Positions 43,201 through 52,290 of a DNA stretch of 64,000 nt are shown one piece after another. The DNA is from Roseivivax isoporae LMG 25204. GTDB lineage: Bacteria > Pseudomonadota > Alphaproteobacteria > Rhodobacterales > Rhodobacteraceae. The notes below the pieces were generated by a model. That model searched no databases, had not been told where the DNA came from, and was given only the letters and a program-made list of their open reading frames with translations. Location of the stretch: positions 1-64,000 of the forward strand of contig NZ_JAME01000023.1 in the NCBI RefSeq assembly GCF_000521865.1, in the 5' to 3' direction. Within the stretch, counting starts at the first letter, position 1. Every line of letters begins with the position of its first letter. The position numbers were made by a program, and so were the translations under genes.

Positions 43201-44433
43201 ATGCGCCTGCGCGATCTCGACATCCTGACCGTCGCGCCGCCGCCGCCCGGCTGGGGCGGGCGCTACTGGATCCTCGTGAAGGTCACGACCGACGACGGCA
43301 TCACGGGCTGGGGCGAGTGCTACGCCTCGGCGGTCGGCCCGAAGGCGATGGAGGCGGTGATCCGCGACGTCTTCGGCCGCCACATGGAGGGCGAGAGCGC
43401 CGAGAACGTCGAGATGATGTTCCGCCGGGCCTATTCCTCGGGCTTCACCCAGCGGCCGGACCCGACCGTCATGGGCGCCTTCTCGGGACTCGAGATCGCC
43501 TGCTGGGACATCCTCGGCAAGGCGCGGAACCGGCCGGTCTGGGCGCTTCTGGGCGGGCTGATGAACGAGCGCGTGCGCGCCTACACATATCTCTACCCGC
43601 TCGAGCATCATCCGCTGCCCGGGTTCTGGGTCGATCCGGACATGGCGGCGGAGTCTGCGGCCGACGCCGTCGCGCGGGGCTACACCGCGGTCAAGGTCGA
43701 TCCGGCAGGGCCCTACACGGTGCGGGGCGGGCACCAGCCCGCCATGTCCGACATCAGCCGGTCCGTGGCCTTCTGCCGGGCGATCCGCGCGGCTGTCGGC
43801 GACAGGGCCGACATCCTCTTCGGCACGCACGGGCAGTTCAACACCGCGGGCGCGATCCGGCTCGGGCGCGCGATCGCCGAGTTCGACCCGCTCTGGTACG
43901 AGGAGCCGCTGCCGCCCGACAACGCGCTCGAGTTCGCCGAGGTGGCGCGTGCCACGGGCCTTCCCGTCGCCACCGGCGAGCGGCTGTCCACGCGGGCGGA
44001 GTTCGCGCTGCTGCTGCGCACCGGCGGGGTCGAGATCGTGCAGCCGGCGCTCGGACGGGCGGGCGGCATCTGGGAATGCCGCAAGCTCGCCGCGCTCGCC
44101 GAGAGCTTCAACGCGCAGGTCGCGCCACACCTCTACGCGGGGCCGGTCGAATGGGCCGCGAACATCCATCTCGCCGCGTCGATCCCGAACCTCCTGATGG
44201 CCGAGACCATCGAGTCGTCGTTCCATGACCGGCTGATCCGGGGCAGCCTGCGCGTCGAGGAGGGGTTCGTGGCCGCGCCGCGGGAGGCGGGTCTCGGGAT
44301 CGAGGTCGACGAAGATCTGGCGCGCGCGCATCGCTACGAGGGCGATGGGCTGCACCTCGAGATGGCGGAGGCGCCCTGCGACTACGCGCGCGGCAACGTT
44401 TTCGAGGGCGGCGCGCCGGCCCCGAAGGCGTGA
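43201..44433 (+). CDS. Enolase-superfamily (mandelate racemase-like) enzyme
   Basis: 410-residue protein with an N-terminal capping domain (GITGWGECYASAVGP) and a barrel. AVKVDPAG is the KxD-type base strand, WYEEPLPPDN and ATGERLSTRAEF supply metal-ligand Glu residues, and QVAPHLYAGPVEWAANIH holds the late His. Where a canonical first Asp ligand is expected the sequence reads FGTHGQFN. Sugar-acid dehydratase activity of the galactonate or gluconate kind is likely. ATG 43201 follows AGGGAGCG. It may belong with the monooxygenase upstream or the convergent sugar-acid unit downstream. Confidence 0.87.
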   Translation: MRLRDLDILTVAPPPPGWGGRYWILVKVTTDDGITGWGECYASAVGPKAMEAVIRDVFGRHMEGESAENVEMMFRRAYSSGFTQRPDPTVMGAFSGLEIACWDILGKARNRPVWALLGGLMNERVRAYTYLYPLEHHPLPGFWVDPDMAAESAADAVARGYTAVKVDPAGPYTVRGGHQPAMSDISRSVAFCRAIRAAVGDRADILFGTHGQFNTAGAIRLGRAIAEFDPLWYEEPLPPDNALEFAEVARATGLPVATGERLSTRAEFALLLRTGGVEIVQPALGRAGGIWECRKLAALAESFNAQVAPHLYAGPVEWAANIHLAASIPNLLMAETIESSFHDRLIRGSLRVEEGFVAAPREAGLGIEVDEDLARAHRYEGDGLHLEMAEAPCDYARGNVFEGGAPAPKA

Positions 44434-44443
44434 GGGCCGGGGC

Positions 44444-46069
44444 TCAGGCGGCGGTCTCGGCGGACCGTGCCCGGGCCGCGTCGCGCCGCGCCCGGTCGAG
44501 CCAGCCCGCATCCATCTGCGGCACCGAGGCGAGAAGCCGCCTTGTATAGGCCTGCCGCGGCGCGTCGAAGATCTGCGCGCGCGGCCCGGATTCCACGATG
44601 CGGCCCTCCTTCATCACCACGACCTCGTCGGCGATCGCCTCGACCGTGGCGAGGTCGTGGGTGATGAACATGTAGGTCAGGCCCAGGTCCCGCTGCAGCC
44701 GGATCAGCAGCTTGAGGATCCCCTCCGCCACGATCTGGTCGAGCGCCGACGTGATCTCGTCGCAGATGATGAAGCGGGGCTCGGCGGCCAGCGCGCGGGC
44801 GATGCCTATGCGCTGCTTCTGCCCGCCCGAGAGCTCCGGGATCCGCCGGTCGAGAAAGGCGTCGGGATCGAGCTCGATCAGTTCCATGAGTTCGCGCACC
44901 CGCGCGCGCCGGGCCTTGCCCGACAGCCCGGTGAAGAAGGCGACCGGGCGGTCCAGCGTCTCGCGCACCGTGTGGCGCGGGTTCAGCGCGGTGTCGGCCA
45001 TCTGGTAGATCATCTGGACCTGGCGCAGCTGGTCCTTCGTCCGGCGGTCGTGATGCCCGGCGAGCGGGGTGCCGTCCCAGGCGACGCGGCCCGCGCCGGG
45101 CGGCATCAGCCCGGCGATGACCTTGGCGAGCGTCGACTTGCCCGAGCCGCTTTCGCCGACCACGGCGGTGGTGCGGCCGCGGCAGAGGCCGAACGAGATG
45201 TCGTCGAGCGCCTTGAAGTCGCGGTAATGCGCGCTCACCCCGTCGAGCGTCAGGACCGGCTCGGCCGGGCCGGTCGCCTCGGGCTTGCGGATCGACCGCA
45301 CCGCCCAGAGCGACCGGGTGTAGTCCTGCTGCGGCGCGTCCAGCATGCGCCGCGTCGGCGCGGTCTCGACCTCGCGGCCGTGGCGCATGACGGTGATGCG
45401 GTCCGCCATCTGGCTGACCACGGCAAGGTCGTGGGTGATGTAGATCGCCGCCGTGCCGAAGCGTTCGGTGATGTCGCGCATGGCGCCCAGCACCTCGATC
45501 TGCGTGGTCACGTCGAGCGCCGTCGTCGGCTCGTCGAAGATGATGAGGTCCGGCCGGCAGGCCATGGCCATCGCCGTCATCGCCCGCTGCAACTGCCCGC
45601 CCGAGACCTCGTGCGGGTAGCGGAACCCGATCTCGTCGGGATCGGGCAGCTGCATCTGGCGGTAGAGCGCGCGCGCGTCGGCCTGCGCGGTGGCGGCGTC
45701 CGCGGTGCCGTGCAGGATCGGACCCTCGGCGAACTGGTCGATGAGCCGGTGCGCGGGGTTGAAGCTCGCCGCGGCCGATTGTGCCACGTAGGCGATGCGG
45801 CGGCCGTGCAGGCGGCGCAATGTCCGCTGCGGCGCGCGCGCGAGGTCGGTGCCGTCGAAGTCGATGCGGCCGCCCGCGATGCGCACGCCGTCCCGCACGA
45901 AGCCCATGGCGGCAAGCCCCGCCGAGCTCTTGCCGGCGCCGCTCTCGCCCACGAGGCCCAGCACTTCGCCCCGATCGAGATCGAGGTCGAGACCCTCGAG
46001 GATGACGGTCGGCGCGGACCGGGACCCGGCCTCGAGCCGCAGGTCGCGGATCGTCAGGAGATTGCCCAT
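44444..46069 (-). CDS. Dpp/Opp-type ABC transporter, fused double ATP-binding protein
   Basis: 541-residue fusion of the DppD and DppF ATPases. Domain 1 has GESGAGKSS, SGGQLQRAMTAMAM and LIIFDEPTTALD. Domain 2 has GESGSGKST, SGGQKQRIGIARAL and FIICDEITSALDQ, where Ile replaces the usual Pro after the catalytic Glu. Such fusions are common in peptide, opine and some carbohydrate importers. Last gene of the leftward unit, 10 bases after dppC, and convergent with the plus-strand enolase gene. Confidence 0.94.
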   Translation of the reverse strand: MGNLLTIRDLRLEAGSRSAPTVILEGLDLDLDRGEVLGLVGESGAGKSSAGLAAMGFVRDGVRIAGGRIDFDGTDLARAPQRTLRRLHGRRIAYVAQSAAASFNPAHRLIDQFAEGPILHGTADAATAQADARALYRQMQLPDPDEIGFRYPHEVSGGQLQRAMTAMAMACRPDLIIFDEPTTALDVTTQIEVLGAMRDITERFGTAAIYITHDLAVVSQMADRITVMRHGREVETAPTRRMLDAPQQDYTRSLWAVRSIRKPEATGPAEPVLTLDGVSAHYRDFKALDDISFGLCRGRTTAVVGESGSGKSTLAKVIAGLMPPGAGRVAWDGTPLAGHHDRRTKDQLRQVQMIYQMADTALNPRHTVRETLDRPVAFFTGLSGKARRARVRELMELIELDPDAFLDRRIPELSGGQKQRIGIARALAAEPRFIICDEITSALDQIVAEGILKLLIRLQRDLGLTYMFITHDLATVEAIADEVVVMKEGRIVESGPRAQIFDAPRQAYTRRLLASVPQMDAGWLDRARRDAARARSAETAA

Positions 46070-46079
46070 GGTGTCCTCC

Positions 46080-46895
46080 TCAGCTCTTGAGGCCGCTGGC
46101 GCGGTGCAGCATCCAGTCGACGATGAAGTTGATCGAGACGGTCAGCAGCGCGATGGCGCCGGCCGGGATCAGCGGCGTCACGTCGCCGAAGGTGATGAGC
46201 GTCGCGTTCTCCTTGACCATCGAGCCCCAGTCGGCCGTGGGCGGCTGGATCCCGATCCCGAGGAACGACAGCGCCGCGATGAACAGGAACACGAAGCAGA
46301 AGCGCAAGCCCGCCTCGGCCACGAGGGTCGAGGAGATGTTGGGCAGGATCTCGCGCCGCAGGAGCCAGATCGTGCCCTCGCCGCGCAGCTGCGCCGCGCC
46401 GATGAAGTCGAGCGCGACCACGTTCATCGCCGCGGCGCGCGACAGTCGGTAGACCGGCGCGAGGTAGATCACCGCGATCACGCCGACCATGTTCGGGATC
46501 GACGGCCCCACGATGGCCAGCAGCATCAGCGCGAGGATGAGCGGCGGCACCGCCATGATCACGTCCACCGCACGCGACAGCGCCTGGTCGATCCAGCCGC
46601 CGCGGAGCGCGGCGAACATGCCGAGGGCGGCGCCGATCGAGAAGGCGATACCCGTGGTCAGGAGTGCGAGGCCCACGGTGTTGCGCGCCCCGTAGATCAT
46701 GCGCGAGAGCATGTCGCGCCCGAGGTTGTCGGTGCCGAGCGGGTGCTCGGCGCTCCACGGCAGGTATTCGCCGCCGACGATCTCGGTCTCGCCGTAGGGC
46801 GCGATCAGGGGTGCGAAGAGGCCGAGCACGAGCGTCGCGGCCAGCACGAGGAGACCGAAGAGGGCGGTCGGCGGGGCGGTCCTGAGAAGCGTCAT
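46080..46895 (-). CDS. Dpp-type ABC transporter permease (DppC-like)
   Basis: 271-residue permease with five or six hydrophobic segments. EHPLGTDNLGRDMLSRMIYGAR near residue 50 is the DppC signature, and GEGTIWLLRREILPN is the coupling loop. It starts 12 bases after the DppB-like gene. Confidence 0.94.
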   Translation of the reverse strand: MTLLRTAPPTALFGLLVLAATLVLGLFAPLIAPYGETEIVGGEYLPWSAEHPLGTDNLGRDMLSRMIYGARNTVGLALLTTGIAFSIGAALGMFAALRGGWIDQALSRAVDVIMAVPPLILALMLLAIVGPSIPNMVGVIAVIYLAPVYRLSRAAAMNVVALDFIGAAQLRGEGTIWLLRREILPNISSTLVAEAGLRFCFVFLFIAALSFLGIGIQPPTADWGSMVKENATLITFGDVTPLIPAGAIALLTVSINFIVDWMLHRASGLKS

Positions 46896-46907
46896 CTGGA
46901 TCTCCTC

Positions 46908-47864
46908 TCAGCGTGCGTGCCGCAGGCGCGGGTTCGACAGGATCGACAGGATGTCGGCGGCGACGTTCAGCAGGATGTAGGTTCCCGCGAAGAACAGCCC
47001 GACCGCCTGCACCACGGGAAAGTCGCGGCTTGCCACGGCATCGACCAGCAGCTGCCCGAGGCCCGGATAGGAGAACACCACCTCGACCACGACGACGCCG
47101 ACGATCAGGTAGGCCAGGTTCAGCGCGATCACGTTGATGATGGGGGCCAGCGCATTCGGCAGCGCGTGCCGCAGCACGACGCGCCAGCGCGGCACGCCCT
47201 TGAGGCGCGCCATCTCGATATAGGGCGCGGCGAGCACGTTGATGATGGCGGCGCGGGTCATGCGCATCATGTGTGCGATCACCACCATGATGAGCGTGAG
47301 TGCCGGCAGGAACGTCACGTGAAGCGCCTGGCCGAGGCTCGTGGCGGTGTCGATCCGCGCAAGCGTCGGGAACCATCCGAGCTTGATCGAGAAGACGAGG
47401 ATCAGGAGGTAGGCCACGAAGAACTCGGGCATGGAGATCGCGCTCAGCGCCCCCACATTGGCGGATCGGTCGAACAGCGAGTTGCGCCAGAGCGCGGCGA
47501 GCAGCCCGAGGGTCACCGCGATCGGCACCGCGATCACCGCCGCGTACCCGGCGAGGAACATGGTGTTGGCGAGCCGGGTGGACAGCAGGTCCGTCACCTC
47601 GCGCCCGGAGGCGAGGCTCTGGCCCAGATCGCCCTGCACGACCCCCGACAGCCAGTCGAGGTAGCGGGTGTGCGGGGCCTGGTCGAGCCCGAGCTCGGCG
47701 CGGAAGGCGGCGAGCGTCTCGGGCGTGGCGGACTGGCCGAGGATCTGCTGCGCGAGGTCTCCGGGCAGCAGTTCGATCCCGACGAACATCAGCGCCGAGA
47801 CGACGAACAGGGTCGCGATCCCCAGCGCGAGGCGGCTGAGGATCAGCTTTTGCAGGCGGGTCAT
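46908..47864 (-). CDS. Dpp-type ABC transporter permease (DppB-like)
   Basis: 318-residue permease with a short N-terminal membrane helix and the usual DppB layout. GLDQAPHTRYLDWLSGVVQGDLGQSL is the family segment near residue 65-90, and ARLKGVPRWRVVLRHALPNA is the coupling loop. It is separated from the binding-protein gene by 88 bases holding a strong stem-loop. Confidence 0.94.
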   Translation of the reverse strand: MTRLQKLILSRLALGIATLFVVSALMFVGIELLPGDLAQQILGQSATPETLAAFRAELGLDQAPHTRYLDWLSGVVQGDLGQSLASGREVTDLLSTRLANTMFLAGYAAVIAVPIAVTLGLLAALWRNSLFDRSANVGALSAISMPEFFVAYLLILVFSIKLGWFPTLARIDTATSLGQALHVTFLPALTLIMVVIAHMMRMTRAAIINVLAAPYIEMARLKGVPRWRVVLRHALPNALAPIINVIALNLAYLIVGVVVVEVVFSYPGLGQLLVDAVASRDFPVVQAVGLFFAGTYILLNVAADILSILSNPRLRHAR

Positions 47865-47906
47865 GTGCGGGTCTCCGCGGCCCGCGGCGGCGGGCCGGTC
47901 AGCAAC

Positions 47907-47932
47907 GCGGCGGCCCGGCTTCGGGCCGCCGC
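47907..47932 (-). terminator. Strong stem-loop between binding-protein and permease genes
   Basis: GCGGCGGCCCG (47907-47917) pairs perfectly with CGGGCCGCCGC (47922-47932) over a GCTT loop. It lies just after the stop of the binding-protein gene on the minus strand. Such hairpins commonly stabilise the binding-protein message and reduce downstream expression. Confidence 0.6.
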
Positions 47933-47952
47933 AGGGAAGGCTCAGGAACGGA

Positions 47953-49518
47953 TCAGGCGAACCACCAGCGTTCGATGAAGCGCTGGCTGTCCAGATCCCA
48001 CATCTCCGAGATCTGCTCGGGCATCTGCACCTTCTCGTTCATCGCCGAGACGTACTGGCCGAAGGCGGGGATGAGCGCGCCGCCGTCGGTCTGGCAGAGC
48101 TGCTGCATCTCGCCGTACATCTCGGTCCTGCGCGCGGAATCGAGCTCGGCGCGCGCGGCGAGCAGGAGCTCGTTGAACCGCTCGTTCTGCCACTTCGTCG
48201 CGTTCCAGTCCGCGTCGGCGGCATAGCCGGCCGAGAACATCAGGTCGGGCGTCGGGCGACCGCCCCAGTAGCTCGTGCAGAACGGCTTCTGCAGCCAGAC
48301 GTTCGACCAGTAGCCGTCGTCGGGCTCGCGCGTGACGTTGACATTGATGCCGGCAGCCTTCGCGGCCTCCGAGAACAGCACCGAGGCGTCAACCGCGCCG
48401 TTGAAGGCCGCGTCGGCGGTGTGCAGCGTGACGTCGAGGCTGTCGAGACCCGCCTTGCCGAGGTAGTGCCGGGCCTTGTCCGGATCGTAGGCGTGCTGCG
48501 CGAGATCGGCATTGTAGAACGGCATCGAGCTGGCGATCGGGTGGTCGTTGCCGACGGTGCCGTAGCCCTTCAGCACCTTCTGCACGATCGCCTCGCGGTC
48601 GATGGCGTGCTTGAGCGCCAGCCGCACGTTCACGTCGTCGAAGGGCGCGGTCGTCACGTGCATCGGCATCGTGTAGTGCAGCGTGCCGTCCTGCGTGTGG
48701 ATGCGGATGTTCGGGCTGCGCTCGAGCATGTGGATCGTCTTGAGGTCCGGCCGGTCGATCAGGTCGACCTCGCCCGTCATCAGCGCGTTCATCCGCGCCG
48801 CGGCGTCGCCGACCTTGAGGATCGTCACGCGGTCGAAATGCGCGGCGCCCTGCTTCCAGTAGTCGTCGCGGCGCGCGAGCTCGATCCTGACGCCGGGCTC
48901 GAAGCTCTCGATCACGTAGCCGCCGGTGCCGATCCGGCTGTCGGGGTCGATCGTCCCGTCGCCCCGGTCCTGCCGGATGGTCAGGTGGTAGTCGTTGAAG
49001 ATGAACGGGAAATCGGCGTTGCCGGCAGCCAGCGTGAAAACCACGACATTGTCGCCGTCGGCGTGGATGTCCTCGATCTGCGCGAGCAGCGGCTTCACGC
49101 CCGACTTCGACTGGTCGCCCATGTGGTGGCGGATCGAGGCGACCACGTCCTGCGCGCTGACCGTCTTGCCGTCCGAGAAGGTCGCGTCGTCGCGCAGCCG
49201 GAACGTCCAGGTCGCGGCGTCGGGCGTCGCCTCGAAGCTTTCGGCGAGGTCGGGCTTCGCGCTGCCATCGGGCGCGATCTCGATCAGGGTCGAGAAGACC
49301 GCGTAGCTCGTCGCGAACATGAAGTCGTTGGAATAGGTCGCGGGGTCGAGCGAGTCCGAGGTGCTGCCCTGCGTGAAGCCCACGCGCAGCGTGCCGCCCT
49401 TCTGCGGCTCGGCCGCGCGGGCGCGGTAGGGGCTCAGGCCGAGCGCCATGCCGGCGGCCGCGGTGCCCGCGAGAAAGCCGCGGCGGGTCGGGGAGGTGAA
49501 GCTGATGGACTGGGTCAA
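47953..49518 (-). CDS. Dpp-type ABC substrate-binding protein with Tat signal
   Basis: 521 aa from a TTG start at 49518, chosen because AGAGG lies seven bases upstream and the frame then opens MTQSISFTSPTRRGFLAG, a twin-arginine signal. The mature part starts near AAEPQKGGTLRVGFTQ. DLAESFEATPDAATWTFRLRDDATFSDGKTV and YVIESFEPGVRIELARRDDYW are typical of SBP family 5. It probably binds a peptide-like, opine-like or sugar-derived ligand, given the three oxidising enzymes upstream. Confidence 0.92.
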   Translation of the reverse strand: MTQSISFTSPTRRGFLAGTAAAGMALGLSPYRARAAEPQKGGTLRVGFTQGSTSDSLDPATYSNDFMFATSYAVFSTLIEIAPDGSAKPDLAESFEATPDAATWTFRLRDDATFSDGKTVSAQDVVASIRHHMGDQSKSGVKPLLAQIEDIHADGDNVVVFTLAAGNADFPFIFNDYHLTIRQDRGDGTIDPDSRIGTGGYVIESFEPGVRIELARRDDYWKQGAAHFDRVTILKVGDAAARMNALMTGEVDLIDRPDLKTIHMLERSPNIRIHTQDGTLHYTMPMHVTTAPFDDVNVRLALKHAIDREAIVQKVLKGYGTVGNDHPIASSMPFYNADLAQHAYDPDKARHYLGKAGLDSLDVTLHTADAAFNGAVDASVLFSEAAKAAGINVNVTREPDDGYWSNVWLQKPFCTSYWGGRPTPDLMFSAGYAADADWNATKWQNERFNELLLAARAELDSARRTEMYGEMQQLCQTDGGALIPAFGQYVSAMNEKVQMPEQISEMWDLDSQRFIERWWFA

Positions 49519-49608
49519 AATGGTACCTCTTCTGTTCCGTTTCCTGCCCCGGCGGCCCAAGGCTGCCGGAGGATCGATCGGGGCGCGCGCGCGCATTCGG
49601 GCGCGCCG

Positions 49609-49627
49609 GGGGCGGGGTCACCGCCCC
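49609..49627 (-). terminator. Stem-loop between aldehyde dehydrogenase and binding-protein genes
   Basis: GGGGCGG (49609-49615) pairs with CCGCCCC (49621-49627) around a five-base loop, just past the aldehyde dehydrogenase stop. No T-run follows. It may divide the enzyme and transport parts of the unit into separately tuned messages. Confidence 0.4.
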
Positions 49628-49633
49628 GTCATC

Positions 49634-51118
49634 TCAGCCCGCGAGCGTGATCGCCTTGGCGCGGGTATAGGCGTCGAGCCCTTCGAGCCCCTTCTCCCGG
49701 CCGAAGCCGGACTTGCGGTTGCCGCCGAAGGGAAGCTCGATTCCGCCGGCCCAGTAGTCGTTGACCGTGACCTGGCCGGCATCGATGGCGCGGGCGACGC
49801 GCAGTGCGCGGCCGGTATCGCGCGTGTAGATGCCGGCATTCAAGGCGAAATCGGTTCCGTTCGCCAGCGCCACCGCCTCGTCCTCCGACGAGAACCCCTG
49901 AACGGCGAGCACCGGGCCGAAGATTTCCTGCGTCACCGCCTCGTCGGCGGGATCGGTCGTGTCGAGGATCGTGGGCTCGAAGAACCAGCCCGTGCCGGTC
50001 TCGGGATCGGTGGTGACCGACCCGCCGGTCAGCACCGGCACCCCGCGGTCGCGCGCGCGGGCGACGAAGCCCGCGACCTTGTCGAGGTGGCCGGCCGAGT
50101 TGATCGCGCCCATGTCGGGCGTGCGCAGGCCGTGGCCGAGTTCCAGCGCGCGCGCCTTCTCGACGAGGCGCGGCAGCACCGCGTCGCGCAGCCCCTCGTG
50201 CAGCAGGAGCCTCGAGCCGGCAGAGCAGATCTGTCCGGAATTCGAGAAGATCGCCCAGAGTGCGCCGTCGGCCACCGCCTCGGGATCGGCATCCTCGAAG
50301 GCCACGAGCGGGGACTTTCCGCCAAGCTCCAGCGTCAGCCCGGTGACGTTGGGCGCGACCGCGCGCATCACGTCGATCCCGGTGGCGACCGAGCCGGTGA
50401 AGGTCACGTGGTTCACGCGCGCATCGGCGACGAGCGGCGCGCCGGCGGCGCGCCCGGTCCCGGTGACGACGTTGACCACGCCCGCGGGCAGGCCCGCCGC
50501 GACCAGGAGCTCGGCGATCAGCAGTGCGGTGAAGGGCGTCGTCTCGGCCGGCTTGACCACTGCCGAACACCCGGCGGCCAGCGCCGGGGCGATGCCGCGG
50601 ACGAGTGTCGAGGTCGGGTAGTTCCACGGCACGATGTGCGCCGTCACGCCGACCGGTTCGCGCAGGGTGAAGGCGGCGGCGTCGGAGCCGAGATTGACCG
50701 ACCGGCCGTCGAGCTTGTCCGCCGCGCCGGCATAATACTCGAACAGCCTTGCCGAGCCCGCGACATCGCCCCGCGCCTCGGCGAGGCTCTTGCCGCTGTC
50801 GAGCGATTCCACGACCGCCAGCCGGTCGGCATGGGCCCGCAGCGTGCGGGCGATCTCGTTCAGGACCGCGCAACGCTCGGCCGGGCTGCGCCGGCGCCAG
50901 GTCTCGAAGCCCCGCTTTGCCGCGTCGAGCGCGCGGTCCACGTCCTGCGCGTCGCCCGCCGCGAAGGGAGCGTAGGCGCGGCCCGTGCCGGGATCGAAGC
51001 TGTCCATCATGCCGCCACCCTCGGGCGCCACGAAGGCGCCGTCGATGAAGTGGCCGCGGGGCAGGTCGGGCAGGGTGCCGGTCTCGAAATAGGTGGTGAT
51101 CAGGGCATCGGCGTTCAT
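49634..51118 (-). CDS. NAD(P)-dependent aldehyde dehydrogenase
   Basis: 494-residue class I/II-like aldehyde dehydrogenase. VPWNYPTSTLVRGIAPALAAG is the cofactor entry, FTGSVATGIDVM the nucleotide loop, LELGGKSP holds the general-base Glu, and SGQICSAGSR the catalytic Cys. EIFGPVLAVQGF and FGGNRKSGFGREKGLEGL complete the pattern. ATG 51118 overlaps the stop of the enolase-family gene as ATGA. It likely oxidises the aldehyde made by the GMC enzyme. Confidence 0.93.
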   Translation of the reverse strand: MNADALITTYFETGTLPDLPRGHFIDGAFVAPEGGGMMDSFDPGTGRAYAPFAAGDAQDVDRALDAAKRGFETWRRRSPAERCAVLNEIARTLRAHADRLAVVESLDSGKSLAEARGDVAGSARLFEYYAGAADKLDGRSVNLGSDAAAFTLREPVGVTAHIVPWNYPTSTLVRGIAPALAAGCSAVVKPAETTPFTALLIAELLVAAGLPAGVVNVVTGTGRAAGAPLVADARVNHVTFTGSVATGIDVMRAVAPNVTGLTLELGGKSPLVAFEDADPEAVADGALWAIFSNSGQICSAGSRLLLHEGLRDAVLPRLVEKARALELGHGLRTPDMGAINSAGHLDKVAGFVARARDRGVPVLTGGSVTTDPETGTGWFFEPTILDTTDPADEAVTQEIFGPVLAVQGFSSEDEAVALANGTDFALNAGIYTRDTGRALRVARAIDAGQVTVNDYWAGGIELPFGGNRKSGFGREKGLEGLDAYTRAKAITLAG

Positions 51119-52290
51119 GCGTCGGCCTCGCTTTTCAGGTAGGTGGATTTCGACAGCCATTCGGGGGCGATCTCGACGCCCCAGCCCGGCGCGTCGGTGA
51201 CGCGGACGCGGCCGTCGGTGATGCGGTAGGGGCTCTCGACGAAGAGGTCGTCCTGCCACGGATAGTAGTCCGGCCCTTCGATCGAGAGCTCGAGATAGCG
51301 GCCCGCCAGGGGCAGCGCGCGCATCAGGTGCATGGTGAAGAGCGTCACCATCGACAGATTGGCGGCATGGGGCGTGCAGGGCAGGCCCGCCCCCGCGGCC
51401 ATGCGGGCGACCTGCAGGGTGCGGGTGATGCCGCCGAGATAGAGGATGTCGGGCTGCACGATGTCGACCGCGCGCATGGCGACCATCCGTTCCCAGGTCC
51501 CGAGGTCCCAGTCCTGTTCGCCGCCCGCAACGTCGATCCCGAGCGCGCGGGTGACCTCGGCCGTCTCCTCGAGCCGCCAGTAGCGGCAGGGTTCCTCGAA
51601 GTGCTCGAAACCCTCGGCCTCGAGCATCCGGCCGACCTCGATCGCGCGCGGCGGCGAAAAGCCGGAATTGGCGTCGGCCAGGAGGGCTGCATCCGGGCCG
51701 AGCGCGCGGCGCAGCGCGGGCACGATCGCCTCGGTGCGCCCGGGCCATTCGTCGATGTCGTTGCCGCATTGGGCGCCCACCCGCAGCTTGAACGCGTCGA
51801 AGCCGTGGCGGTCGCGCAGCTGCAGCATGCGCGCCGCCTCGTCCTCCGGCGCGATGTCGCGCCGCATCGAGGACGCGTAGGCGCGGATGTCTCCGGCCGT
51901 GCCGCCCAGAAGCTCGGCGACGGGGCGCCCGGCACGCCGGCCGCGCCAGTCCCACGCGGCGGTGTCGAGGCCAGCGAGCGCCCGCATCAGGTAGGTCCCG
52001 GGATACTTGTGCTCGCGCTCGGGGATCTCGGCCACGACCGCCTCGAGCGCGTCGATGCCGCGCCCGAGCGCCCAGGGCGCCACCTGACGGTGGAAAACCT
52101 GCGCGGTGATGTCGGCGTTGTAGGTGGACACCTGGCCCCAGCCCTGCGCGCCGTCCTCGGTGGTCAGCCGGACAAAGCCCACGAGCGGGGTCGCGAATGT
52201 CTCGAGCCGGGCGATGCGCGGGCCGGTATCCGCGGCGCCGCGGCCGGCCTTCGGCATCGCGCCCGAGGCGGAATAGGGCGTCGCGGTCAT
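51115..52290 (-). CDS. Enolase-superfamily (mandelate racemase-like) enzyme
   Basis: 391 aa. The barrel active site is well formed: FKLRVG (KxR base strand), ADANSGF (metal Asp with Asn), HFEEPCRYW and AGGEQDWD (metal Glu residues), and TPHAANLSM (late His). TYLMRALAGLDTAAWDWRGR is the conserved pre-barrel segment. It is probably an acid-sugar dehydratase, but the substrate is not evident. It overlaps the GMC and aldehyde dehydrogenase genes by four bases each, so the three act together. Confidence 0.9.
   Translation of the reverse strand: MTATPYSASGAMPKAGRGAADTGPRIARLETFATPLVGFVRLTTEDGAQGWGQVSTYNADITAQVFHRQVAPWALGRGIDALEAVVAEIPEREHKYPGTYLMRALAGLDTAAWDWRGRRAGRPVAELLGGTAGDIRAYASSMRRDIAPEDEAARMLQLRDRHGFDAFKLRVGAQCGNDIDEWPGRTEAIVPALRRALGPDAALLADANSGFSPPRAIEVGRMLEAEGFEHFEEPCRYWRLEETAEVTRALGIDVAGGEQDWDLGTWERMVAMRAVDIVQPDILYLGGITRTLQVARMAAGAGLPCTPHAANLSMVTLFTMHLMRALPLAGRYLELSIEGPDYYPWQDDLFVESPYRITDGRVRVTDAPGWGVEIAPEWLSKSTYLKSEADA

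Noticed and set aside
41239-44511. A 1090-codon minus-strand frame opposite the monooxygenase and enolase-family genes
   Set aside because: Same high-GC antisense effect; no recognisable domain, and it crosses two well-supported genes.
45795-47978. A 727-codon plus-strand frame opposite the Dpp permease and ATPase genes
   Set aside because: The composition is His/Arg/Gln-rich with no fold, and it mirrors the transmembrane codons of the real genes.
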